NCBI GenBank assembly: GCA_001599755.1
Contig: BCHX01000002.1
Span: 4,818,330-4,882,329 of the forward strand
DNA length: 64,000 bases
Origin: Gliomastix tumulicola
Lineage: Eukaryota > Ascomycota > Sordariomycetes > Hypocreales > Bionectriaceae
Direction: 5' to 3'
Under the pieces are notes generated by a model that ran no database searches, was not told the DNA's origin, and saw nothing but the letters and a program-made list of their open reading frames with translations. The position numbers and the translations under genes were made by a program. Shown piece by piece: positions 40,643-51,473 of this stretch. Every line of letters begins with the position of its first letter. Positions within the stretch are counted from its first letter, which is position 1.

Positions 40643-42930
40643 CTATTGATCCGGTCCTCCCACCTCCTGCAGAATCTTGACGAATCCCTCGCCCAGCTCC
40701 CTCACCACGACGCCAACATCAGGCGCCCGCGGATCCGAGTCCTCCCGCTGCGTGGGCGGCGCGATGGCGGTCGTCTTGGAAGCCGAGACGATGCTTGCTT
40801 TGCCCTGTGCGATGGTGTGCTTGACCTCCTTGCCCTTCCTCACGTCGCCCTTGGCCGTCTGTGGCGTGATGGGCGTCTCGTCGAGGAGGCCCTGCCAGCG
40901 GAGGAGGTAGACACCCGGGCCAACCCGGGAGTAGTCGCCATCAGACTTGGAAGAGTCGGTGCTGTCGATGATCTTCTGTAGGCGCTCGCGGGAGAGGGCA
41001 GCGACGTTGGATAGGTATGCTGCGTGGGCATCCAAAGCTTTGAGAACGGCAGGTCTGGAGGCCTCGGGAACTGTCTGGAACAGCTCCTCCAGCCGAGCAT
41101 CCATGCTCGCTCCTTCTCCCCCCTCCTTCTTCTTGCTGTCGTCGTCGACTCCGAATCGTTGGAAGGTGGCCTTTGCCCACGCGACCAGGTCTGCCCACAC
41201 ATCCGGACACCGCTCTGCTATCGCGTGAATCCAGCTGTACATCAGCTCCCTGTTCTTCATGAGCAGCTCGACGTAGTCGTCCACGCTCGCCGGCCTCGTC
41301 TCCTTGCCGACCTTCTTCGGCCGTCCCGCCTTGATGAAGTCGTCGATAAAGCCCTGCATGCGCTCGAGGTACTCGCGCAGATCCACGCCCGAGTGCACCA
41401 TACGAATGAACGGCTCGTACGCGTTGACGACCTCGCGCGTCATGCTTGTGAACAGATCCGGCTGCTGGCGGCACAGAACCCCGGTGATGGCATCTCTGTC
41501 CCGAACAGACAGGAGAGCAGAGTAGTACTCGAGACACTGCGCATGCGCCGCATCCGACAGACTGCTCACCTCCAAATCACCCTCCGAAGCCTCAAGCACA
41601 GCCGCAATGATCGACTGCGAGGACTCCAAGCTTCCCTGCCTTACCGCCTCCCGCTCCACCCTCTCCCGCTCGTTCACGAACTGCCGGATCGCAGCCAGCA
41701 CCTCGTCGCTCGGCTTATCCTCGCCGTCGGCGGCGGTCGGCTTGTCCTTCTCGACCTTGTCCGCGGCTTTCCGGAACTCGGCCGCGTCCCACGAGAGCAC
41801 GAGCGAGACGATGCGCTGCAGCAGGTTCATGCCGTCGTCGGCGTTGGTCGTCAGCCCGACCCAGTTGGTGATGCCGCCGAGGCTGAGCTTGGCGAGCATG
41901 AGGCGGACCATGCCGTTGATCATGGTGGCCGCGTTGCCGATGCGGAGCGTCTGCTTGACCATCTTGTAGGGGACGAGGTTGTGGACGTTCTGGAGGAGCT
42001 GCAGGAGGTACTGGCCCTCGGGGGAGATGACGAACATATGGTGGAGGAAGGTTGCGAGGCTGCTGCTGTCAGTAACGGGCGGCATGCAAGGAAAGGAAAG
42101 GAAAGGAGGGACCATTACTGGTACAGAGAGTAGAGCGCGGCTCCCTTGATGGTGGGTGAGTGTCCCTCGAGGTCGTCTGTCTGCACCATATGCGCACAAG
42201 CCGACTCGACGAGATCCCCATACACGAGCCCCTGTATCGCGTCATCCCACGCTCTCTCAAGATCCTCGGCGCGGCCAAAGTCGTACTGCTTCTCGCCAGG
42301 ATGCTCCTCATCCTCCTTCTTCACCCTTCCCAGCGCGCCTCGGCCGACCATCTCCAGCAGTGCGCTCGAGCCCGTGGCGAGCGTCTTCCTCAGTCCCAAG
42401 CTGCCCTTGTCGTAGCTCTCCGACAGCTCAGCGTCGGCAAAGCGAGACAGTATGCCCTGGACCCTCGTCGCCCAGAAGTCACGAGGCAGATCCTTCATCC
42501 ACGGCAGCGTGAGCACGAATCTCGTAAACAGCGTCTGCAGCACCGGCGACGTGGACTTCACATCCTCCTCCTCCTCCTCCTCCTTCTTCTCTTCTCCTCC
42601 ATCCAGCGTCAGCCCCGCAACGCCAGCAGCAGGGGCAGTAGCAGCCTCCTCCGAAGGCACCGGCGTCCGAGCCCTCGACGGCGCAGCAGACCACGAGAAC
42701 GGCGTGCTCCCACCGCTGCGGGACGGCGCGGGGATGACCGTCTCGCGGGAGAAGGGAAATCCATAGTTGGTGACGGCGTCCGGGCGCTTGAAGCCCTCGA
42801 TCTCGGCGTACGTCTCCCTGTGTGTGAGGATGTCGAAGAGGGCGCGGATCTGCTCCGGTGTGAGGGCTGCGGTGGCCGCTGCTGCTGCTGCTGGCCCCGC
42901 AGCCGCTTCTTCAGGGGCCGACGTCGACAT
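40643..42930 (-). CDS. PXB / DUF3818 (PX-associated) domain protein
   Basis: Two minus-strand exons, 42930-42119 and about 42065-40643, with a roughly 53-nt intron (GTAATG...GACAG). The acceptor lies in an AGCAGCAG stretch, so the first residues of exon 2 are uncertain by one or two codons. About 744 aa from MSTSAPEEAAAG. An Ala-rich start is followed by a PXB-type segment (LTPEQIRALFDILTHRETY), a low-complexity acidic linker (KKEEEEEEDVK), then a long helical region with 'FVLTLPWMKDLPRDFWATRV', 'LATFLHHMFVISPEGQYLL' and 'MVKQTLRIGNAATMINGMVR'. These match the DUF3818 region of fungal PX-associated proteins (compare yeast Ypr097w). I see no PX phosphoinositide-binding domain between the two, which is unusual. 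The family is presumed to act at endomembranes. Confidence 0.8.
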
Positions 42931-43787
42931 GGTGGGACAGACGCCTTGGAGCGTTGTAAAGCAGAGGGTTAATAGGTGTTCGACATGTGCGGTGCGTTCG
43001 TTTTGGATGCTGGTGAGCGACGTTGTTGGGCGTGAGTGATGAAGATGGGTTGGATTTTGGATTCGTTGATGATCGTGGCGGGTGACGTCGTTTATGCCAA
43101 CTGAAGCAGCTAGGAATGAGCACCAACGGACCAACTTTCTGGAAGGCGCCGATTTATGGCGATCACTGTGCGGTAGTCACAGCCTGCAAACAGTGGCTAG
43201 CACGCGGAGGACAGAGAACCAAACAGTCATAGAAGACTCAGAGGCCTTGTTTGGCGAAAAGATTCATCAAATGATTCAGCGGTCAGGACAAAGCGCTGTT
43301 GTTTGCGCCGAAGTGGCCACTGTGGGCTTTGTTCAACGCTGTGCAACGCTGTGCAACCGCTGCAGGGCATTTCGGCAACTAACGCTCAGGCACTGTTACC
43401 CCCTAGAGCAGGGTGAACCTCCAAACTTGATGAGTTATTCATTCACTGTCCGCGACAGAAGCAATCGTTTCGTAAAATAATACAATTCATCGCATACATA
43501 GGAAATCAAGCTGTCTTGTGCTCTAGGACATCGGATATTCAATCCAACACACCCTCATTACGAATTCTCCCCCCCGTAACCAACACAAAGTAATAATACT
43601 AAACAGAAAAAGTCATAACAATTCATTCCGCACCAACACCAGCACCAGTATCATCATTTTTCTCTCCCCCTCTCCGAAACACGTCCACCGGGGTATAACA
43701 TTCGAAGCTCCTCCCGCTCACTCACTCACTCCTACTCCCGCGCCGCAGCCCCTTCCTCACAAACTCGCCCACTCCAAGGGGCATCTT
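42931..43787. other. Intergenic region
   Basis: Promoter of the PXB/DUF3818 gene and 3' end of the HAM1-like gene, both on the minus strand. AT-rich toward 43500-43650. No gene. Confidence 0.6.
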
Positions 43788-46409
43788 CTAGTGCGAAGCG
43801 ATGGAGAGGCCGGTCACGGGCGCGTTGGCCGAGATGGGATCCTTGCCGTGGCCGTTGAGCGCGCCGCTGTTGGTGTGTCCGTTGGTAGTCTGGCCGTTGG
43901 TGTGGCCGTTGGTATGGCCGTTGCTACCGCCGAGAGTCGACGGGCCGTGAGCCTTACGCTCGATCCTGGGCGCGACGGGGATGTCGGTGCTCTTCTTGGC
44001 GCTGCCGATGGAGAAGACGGGGCTCTCCCACTTCTCCCCCTTGCGGGCGAGCTCCTTGTACTCGCTCGCCTTGGAGCTGATGCCGCCGGGCAGGGACAGG
44101 GCGGGGAAGATGCTGTCCTCCTTGGTCATGGCGACGTTGACCTTCTTGTCCTCGACGGCGGCCTTGGCCTTCTCCTTGCCCTTGAGCAGGCGGTTCTGGA
44201 AGGCGGTCGAGTAGCGCTTGTAGATGTTGGCGGCGTTGGCCGGGTCGGCCTTGGCCTGGGCGCCGGCCTTGTCGGCCTCCTGCTTGACCTCGTACAGGAA
44301 GGCGTCGGCCTTGTTGAACTGGTCCTTGATGGCCTTCTCGACGGCCTTCTGCAGGGCCGGGCGCATGGCCTTGAGGGCGATGGGCTTGAACAGGCTGAAG
44401 AGCAGCTTGTGGTTGGACTTGGTCACCTTGAGCTTGAGCTGCTTGAAGTCGATGTCGACCTTGTCCACCTTGAAGAAGTTCTGGCGGTCCTTCTTGTCGG
44501 CCGTCGACACCTTGATCTTGAAGCTCAGGCCGTCGCCGGGCAGCAGGATGTCGGCCACGCCCGTGTCGCTGATGCTGGGGAAGCCCTGCTTGCGCTTGAA
44601 GTGGAAGCTGACGTCGCGCAGGTCCATCTGCACGCCGGCGACCTTGATCTCGACCGTGTTCTTATGCTTGTTGACGATCTTCTTGCGGCCCCAGCGGAAG
44701 TAGTTCTCGCTCGAGAGGTCGAGCACGTTGGGCATGAAGTTGTCGCTCTCGAGCACGAGGTTCTCGATGACGGCGTCGAACTGCGGGTCCGAGTACTCGA
44801 TGCGCGGGATCGGGATGTAGGCCACGTTCTCGAAGACGGCAGGGAGGATGACGTCTGTCAGGTCCTTGAGCAGATGGGGCTTGAAGGTCGGCTTGCCCTG
44901 CTGGTCGTTGCCCAGGTGGGTGAACAGCTTCTGGACGGCGTTGGCGAAGGCCTTGTTCTGCGCGTCCTTGTCGAACTGGTCGGCGATGAACTTGATCTCG
45001 TCGACGACGCGGTCCGTGTGGCTGCGGTACTTGTCGCGGAGCAGGTACCGGCCCTGGGCGTAGAGGCGATCCCACTCCTGCGAGGACGCGTCCTCGAGGA
45101 TATACCCTTGCTCGAGCAGGCAGCGGCGGATGTAGCCGTCGAGGCTCTTGAAGAAGCCGCGCAGCTCGGGGTCCTTCTCGGCGTCCTTGTAGATCTGGTT
45201 GATGGAGGCCCAGAGGTCCGACGTCGACGTGCCGTTGGCGAAGCGCTCGATCAGCGTGCGCAGGTCGGCCTCGGCGGCCGCGAATCCGCTGCGGGCGTCC
45301 CTAACCGTCCCCGCGGATCCCTGGCCGTACGTGCGGCCGTACTTGCCGTAGTTCTCGGCGAGGCGGAGCAGCGTCTGGATGGCCTCGGAGTAGTCGGCGT
45401 GCTGCTGGCACTCGAGGATCATCTTCTTGAGGCGGAAGATGATCTGGTCCTTGCGGTCCTGCGGCATCTTCTTGTTGAAGTACTCGTTGGCCCTGCGGCG
45501 GTAGTCCTCGTTGCGCTTCTTGATCTTGTCCTTGGTCTCGGGGTCGATGTTGCTGTTGATCTTGGACTTGGCCACGTTGACGGCCGCGTTCTGGCCAGCC
45601 GTGGCATCGACGAGGGCAGGGTCAACAGGCTCACCGGGAATCGTAGGATCGACTCCGGCGCCCTGGGACCCAGCAGCAGCGACGTCCTTGGCATCCTGCT
45701 TGGCCTTGGCCTTGCCACCGTAGACACCATGGGCCTGCTTCTTAATGTTCTCCTTGGAGAGATCAGGCTTCTCGTACCAGGTGTTGTCCTCGGCCGCCAC
45801 GTCGATCTGCGAGAGCTCGTCCTCCGAGGGACGCACCTTGCCGGCAGCCGACGTCGCAGCGTCGCCCGCGATGTCGCGGAGCAGGACGGACGAGTCCTTG
45901 AGCAGCTTGCGGAACTGGCCGTTGGTGATGAGCAGCGTGCCGAGCGTGCGCAGCCCTTGCAGCGCCTCCTCGCCGTCGCGCTGCGCCGCATCCTTGGACA
46001 GGGGCGCGTCGGGCGCGGCGACGCTCTTGGGGTCGAACTGCGTCGTCTGCCAGATGAAGTCCTGCAGCAGGTTGCCCTCGTTCTTGGACAGCAGGAGGTT
46101 CTTGGCCTGCTTGACCACCTCTCTCGTGTCCTGGACGAGGCGCTTCCCGTCGTCGGAGAGCTTGTCGGAGGGGTGGGAGAGGGCCCTGGAGGCGAGGAAG
46201 CTGTTCAGGGCGACATCGATTTGGTCGTTCTAAGGGGGGATCCCTGTTAGATAGTTGCCCAATGGCGCGCGCGCTGCTAGGGATGCACAACTCACCGAAG
46301 GAGCCTTGCCGTTCTGGAAAGCGCTGATGATGCCGTAGATCTGCAGCTTGCGGTTCACGTCGGCCTCCTTCTGCTCCTTGACGACGGGTCTGTTGACGTT
46401 GGCAGCCAT
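43788..46409 (-). CDS. HAM1-like (DUF5923/DUF4449) lipid-binding-fold protein
   Basis: Two minus-strand exons, 46409-46296 and 46229-43788, with a 66-nt intron (GTGAGT...CCTTAG) in phase 0; 851 aa. The spliced start is MAANVNRPVVKEQKEADVNR, then NGKAPS-NDQIDVALNSFL and SDDGKRLVQDTREVVKQAK. The N-terminal 650 residues fit the HAM1-like N-terminal domain ('GTLLITNGQFRKLLKDSSVL', 'YLLRDKYRSHTDRVVDEIKF', 'YIPIPRIEYSDPQFDAVIE'). They are followed by the C-terminal domain ('LFSLFKPIALKAMRPALQKA'). The family is related to BPI/LBP-type tubular lipid-binding proteins, so a membrane or lipid-transfer role is plausible but unproven. The C-terminus carries tandem Asn-Gly-His-Thr units. The opposite strand is open for 819 codons, a by-product of codon bias. 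Confidence 0.87.
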
Positions 46410-49133
46410 GGTGACGACGTTGACTGGCTAATTACAGTAGGTATAGAATTGATTGTGGTCTGGCGAGATGATGGTCGGGCGAGCACAAGACCTGGTGGTC
46501 GAAGAAGGAAGGCGAGATGCGAGGGCGGGCGACTGGGTTCGCTATTTGGGGGTATCCGGGTGTTCCAACGGGGAGATGGAACGGGGTATCACAGAGTAGA
46601 ATTACTTTAGGCAAATGGGGTATAATGTTAGGAGGAGCCTGATCATGAGGAAGGGAAAGGAGAGAAAAGCAAAGGGAGGGCAGCTCTGGGAGGGAAGGGC
46701 GACGAGCAGAGTTTAATAGCCAAGGTACCTGGACTGTGCTGTCTCAGTGACGTTTAGTCTCACAGCAGCTATTACCTTAGTACTACTAGTTCTAGTCCTG
46801 CAGCAGCTTTCTCCAGTATTGCATGTGCTGCAGGGAGCTTCGTCAACAGCTGCACTGTAGCACCCGCCAATGCGCCACGTCCTCACCGACAGGCGGAGCA
46901 CAAGCTCCTAGTTCCATCTCTCAACCAAGAAACCAGCTGGCCAGTTCAGCTTCCAGGGCACGCGACGGACTCGCCGCCCGCCTGCATCAAGCATCGAGCT
47001 GCATGCAGGCCGGTGGGACGACAAGGTTGCCTGACACCTTGCACTCGTATCATTCTTGTTGAGAACCTTGAAGGGTGATGGTTCGAATACGTCATCTGAA
47101 AATCGGGGCGACGCACTAATTAGCTGGAGCTCGCCTGGAGGAGCACAGATCTGCCGTCGGCGCCAGTGGATGCTGCACTAACAGACTCCCACAGTATCCT
47201 GCCTTGCGTCTGTTAAGACGGGAGCTCGTCCCCCCAGATCTTCGTCGCGTCCGCAAGCGAGCCCAAATCGAATCGGGAGATTGCACAAGAGACTAGACGG
47301 CCCAGCGCGCCCAGCAACCAAAATTCAACCCAAGCATCGATGAGGCTCCTGCTACGGATCGATGATCCCAGGAGTGGTCTGCAGTATCTGCGGCCAAAAT
47401 GGCCCTGATGACGCGGACTGCACACAGCAGAGTTCAGTGCCAGCGCGAGGCCAGCTTCTGCTTCTGCCGCTAGCCAGCTGGAATGTGTCATCACTGTAAA
47501 CCTGGATTCAGGAACATGGGGACTTGGTGCTGGTGCTGGCTGCGGGCTGCCTCCTTTGATTCAACCTCAGTTCAGTCCCCCCCCCAATTCCAATTCACAT
47601 GCTATCCTTGCCCTCGGGAATCGAGTTCAGATCCGTACAATAGCACAGACCCTTGCCAGTAGAGGGACGACCCTTTTTCTGGCGGATCGATCTGCTTTCC
47701 CTTGGTCTGGACGGGCCTCAGCTTCAGGTGACTTATCGCAATGGGTGGTTTTCCTTCACGGCGCGCGCCATGAAATCATCGCCGTCGTCGTCATCACCTC
47801 TTCTCCATAGTCGGGGACTGTGCGGCGGGCGGTTAATTTTTCTCCTTCGCACCATCGACCAGATCGATTTACTGATCGGTCCAGACTAGCGGGAACACGT
47901 CTTCGTGACGTCAAGTATTCACTGCCAGAAACCTTGGATCCAATCAGGAGATTTGCTCCCTCCCCCCTTTGACTCTGGACCTAACATTCATCTTGTCTCA
48001 TACCTGTTGTCGTCTTTGCCGCATCCGTGTCTTGAGTTTGGGGCTGGAGAGCTTGACTTGCCCCCTTATCCCTTGGCTACGGGTCGTTCCCGCCATTAAC
48101 GCATTATGCATGTGCATTGAGCTTGATGGATGGTGGTCCGCGGGTTTTAGTATGTAATTGTTCTGGTGTTTCGTGGGTGGCTGAACCCGCGACACCGGCA
48201 GCTCGATGTTCAGCTGGAGGTGCGGTGTGTTTCCACGAGGTGTCTCAGATTAATTTCTACGGAAAATAATAATTTTAGGGCGGTGTGTCCAATTGCCCCC
48301 TCCTTGCAGCATCTTGGTCCAGTGACGCTGGTACATGAAGTGAGCATGGTAGATTCTGCTGAGCTCTTGGTCGCGTCAGTGTTCATCGCAACTTTTCGCT
48401 TCTGATTCATCACAGATACATACATGTAACACAGGTCAAGATGCAAAACGGAGACGTGCGTTCTATTGGGATGAATTGAATAAGACCAGGCTTCGGGAGG
48501 ACGCGATTTTTTTCTTGGTTCTGCATTTGTTCTCTGATGTTCGCGTCTCCTACTAAGTAAATGTGATGAGAAGACTTTCACACCCCAATTGAAGCAGACC
48601 AATCTAATTTCCTATTGTTCTCGTCCCAGACTCTTTCTGGCCATGTTTGACTTACCTGTTCATTACTCTCTCGATAAATGAAATTTTTTGGATCGTAATG
48701 GTGAATGCATTGGAACAAAAGTAGACCAATCTGTAGGGTAGTTAGGTATTCAGCCTGTCGACAGCACACGAGTCATGACTGGCCCTTTGGAAGCTGACAG
48801 CTGACACTGACCCCAGGTCTTCGTCCCCGGATGTGGTTTTCCAGCTTCTGCAGAGGCCATAAGCTGGCACCGCGCGAGCTTCCCCCACACGATACCCCGT
48901 GAATGTATACCCGCAGGGTCGAAAGACAGCATTTAATTGGCAAAGGGTACCTTTACTATGGGAATCCTGGCGCAGGGACCCCGAGCGAGAATCCCTGATT
49001 CTTGAAGTGGTGGTGGTATAAGACCTCGGCTCGCCCTGTCGAGCTGACAGACTGACATTGAGGACGCCATTGAGCTGTCTCACGCGGCTATTTACAACGC
49101 AGGGACTCTCGCTATCCCACACACCCTATCAAG
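46410..49133. other. Intergenic region
   Basis: About 2.7 kb between a minus-strand and a plus-strand gene, holding both promoters. No supportable gene; small open frames lack protein-like composition. No transposon feature seen. Confidence 0.55.
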
Positions 49134-50129
49134 ATGCCTTCGAACATCCCCAAGCCCCCGTACGACCCCGAGCTGGCCCCCCTCCTCCAGGCCTTCCCCC
49201 AAGGCGACATCCCGGCCGAGGGCATCCCCGCCCTCCGCAAAGCCCAAGAGGAGGCCGCGAATCTCGAAATCACTCTCGCCGGCGAGCCCTTCACGCACGA
49301 AGAGCGCACCATCTCCGGCCCCAACGGGCTCGTCACGCTCTCCGTCTTCTACCCCAACCTGGACCGCCGGAGGGGCGGCGGGAAGCAGCCGGGGCCCGGG
49401 ATCTACCACATGCACAGCGGCGGCCTCATCTGCGGGAACAGGTTCACGGGGTTCAAGGACTGTCTGCGCTGGGGGAAGGCTACGGGCGCGGTGTGCATCG
49501 GCGTCGAGTACCGTCTTGCGCCCGAGCACAAGTTCCCCGTCGCCGTGGAGGACTGCTACGCGGGGTTGAAGTGGGTGGGCGAGCACCTTGCCGAGCTGGG
49601 GATCGACCCGGCGCGGCTTCTCATCGCGGGCCAGTCTATGGGCGGCAACCTCGCGGCGTGCGTTGCCGTCCTGGCTCGGGATAGGAAGGGTCCTGCTCTG
49701 TGCGGGCAGCTCATCGACGCGGGTATGCTGGACGACGAGATGGAGACCAACTCGTCGAAGCAGTTTGTCGAGGAGGGCACGTGGTCGCGCGGCACGAACC
49801 AGATGGCTCTGAACCAGATTTTTGGCACTGGACAGCGGCGACTCGGGTCGTACGCCATGGCGCTGCGAGCTCAAGACCTTTCTGGCTTGCCGCCGGCGTT
49901 CCTCTGCGCCGGGTCCGCGGAGCTATTCAGGGACGAGAATGTGGCGTATGCGCAGAGACTCTGGGCGGCTGGTGTCCAGGCGGAGCTTCACGTGTGGCCG
50001 GGAGGCTATCACTGCTTTGACATGTTGCTGCCAGACGCCAAGGTGTCCAAGGCGTCCATCGATGCTCGAACGGAGTGGGTGAAGAGGATCTTCGAAGCTT
50101 CGGCGCCAGCACCATCTGCGAAACTATGA
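49134..50129 (+). CDS. Alpha/beta-hydrolase of the HSL (abhydrolase_3) family
   Basis: Single-exon gene of 331 codons starting MPSNIPKPPYDPELAPLLQ. Hallmarks of the hormone-sensitive-lipase family are present: an oxyanion-hole block HMHSGG (about residues 92-97, in place of HGGG), the nucleophile elbow GQSMGGN (S168), an acid in 'GSAELFRDE' (probably the Glu at about 264), and the catalytic His in 'PGGYHCFDM' (H293). Between them 'CIGVEYRLAPEHKFPVAVED' is the conserved strand and loop of the family. The enzymes hydrolyse small carboxyl esters; the natural substrate is unknown. There is no signal peptide, so it is probably cytosolic. It is convergent with CSN5, and only that gene separates it from the NRPS, so a link to the NRPS pathway cannot be excluded. 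Confidence 0.9.
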   Translation: MPSNIPKPPYDPELAPLLQAFPQGDIPAEGIPALRKAQEEAANLEITLAGEPFTHEERTISGPNGLVTLSVFYPNLDRRRGGGKQPGPGIYHMHSGGLICGNRFTGFKDCLRWGKATGAVCIGVEYRLAPEHKFPVAVEDCYAGLKWVGEHLAELGIDPARLLIAGQSMGGNLAACVAVLARDRKGPALCGQLIDAGMLDDEMETNSSKQFVEEGTWSRGTNQMALNQIFGTGQRRLGSYAMALRAQDLSGLPPAFLCAGSAELFRDENVAYAQRLWAAGVQAELHVWPGGYHCFDMLLPDAKVSKASIDARTEWVKRIFEASAPAPSAKL

Positions 50130-50350
50130 GATATGAAGCTGCCCCTTGTCCTTCGATGAATTTAGATATATAGCATGATCATTAGCGCAACGGAACCACT
50201 CTATCTTTATAGAGTGTCATTGATGTATCTTGATCACGTTGATAATCCCCCATCCTATACCTGAACGCCCTCTACAAGAAATGTGTGCCATAGACGTGCC
50301 ATCCTGTAGACGGCACCCAAGAGTGGTCTAAACGCCCTTTCCGCAAGCCC

Positions 50351-51473
50351 TCATGATTCATTGCTGACCAGGTTGTTGAAGAGCTTCGCCTTCATCTCGT
50401 TGGCAATAACGCCCGCCTTCTCCTGGCTCGCAATCTGCCGCGACTCGTTGACAATCTTGGTCACGTTCTTGTCGCCGAGCCTCGACCCGGCGGTGGCGCT
50501 CATGATGGGGCCTATGGCGCCGCCGCGGCTGCTGCGCTGGATGCTGGTCGTGGCAAGCTTAATGCTGGCGCCCAGCTCGAGCAGCTGCTTGTTGCCGTAG
50601 TCGCGGTTCGTGAACATGGGGTTCTGGCTCAGCGTCTGCACCCAGTACTTGTGCCACAGCTGGTCGAGCAGCTGCGTGTCGAGGCTGCTCTTGAAGTGCG
50701 AGACCTCGAGGCTGTAGTACCGGTTCGCGTGCGCGCCAAAGTCGGCGGCCTTGGCCGACGGCACGGACTTGGTGTCTTTGTTGGAGGAGGAGGAGGAGCC
50801 GCCGCCGCCGCCGCCGCCGCCGCTCGATCCGGCCTGGGCGGCGGTGTATTCCGGGGGGTACGTCCGGAACGCGCCGATCTCGACTTTGCCCGCGCTGACG
50901 GTCCTGTCGGGGTCGATGACGACGGCCACGCACGGGTCCTGGAACTTCTGCTGCATGGCCTGCGTGTCGACGTCGATGCCGCTCAGCCAGCACCCGTACC
51001 CGGGATGGCTGTGGTACCACCCGACCACGTTCTCCTGGCGGCCCTGCTGCCGGCACAGCTCGAGGTAGCTGACGATGTACTCGTTGGCGTCGTTCTGCGC
51101 GTTGACGCGGGTCTCGGTGCCCTCGACGGGGAGGCGGAAGGCGTCGGTGATGACAATGGTGTCGCCCGCCGTGTAGCCCTGCATCAGACCCATGATCTCG
51201 AGGTCGCCGCCGGAGCGGGCGTGCATGGTCATCTTGACGAGGGCGACGGCGCTGACGCGGACGTTCTTGTAGTAGTTGGGGTCCTTGAGCCACGGTTTCT
51301 CTCTGGCCACTTCGGCCTCGTGCTTGGGGTCGAAGTTGTAGAAGGCATCGCGTTTCTCGTCGACGAGCTCGACATTGTTCTCGTATACTGGGGGATGGTC
51401 AGCATGAGTCGTATGCTAGGGATTCTGGGAGGGGAGAGGACGTACGCCAGCCGGCAAAGGCTGTGCTAGCCAT
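50351..51473 (-). CDS. CSN5: COP9 signalosome complex subunit 5 (JAMM isopeptidase)
   Basis: Two minus-strand exons, 51473-51446 and 51387-50351, with a 58-nt intron (GTACGT...CCCCAG); 354 aa. It starts MASTAFAGW, then YENNVELVDEKRDAFYNFD and KPWLKDPNYYKNVRVSAVAL. The JAMM zinc site is intact: upstream Glu in 'EIMGLMQG' (about E73) and HSHPGYGCWLSGID (H135, H137, D148), almost identical in position to human CSN5. It removes Nedd8 from cullins as the catalytic subunit of the signalosome; in filamentous fungi this complex also governs development and secondary metabolism. A Gly-Ser run coded by GCC/GGA repeats (50784-50822 in genome coordinates) sits in the Ins-2-like loop, where extra low-complexity sequence is tolerated. 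Confidence 0.95.

Noticed and set aside
43791..46250. 819-codon open frame on the plus strand opposite the HAM1-like gene
   Set aside because: Its sequence is a monotonous Leu/Val/Gly/Asp composition expected from the reverse complement of a GC-biased gene; the minus strand has recognisable domains and a consensus intron.
47066..47085. GGTTCGAAT, resembling a tRNA T-loop
   Set aside because: No acceptor stem, D-arm or anticodon arm could be folded around it.
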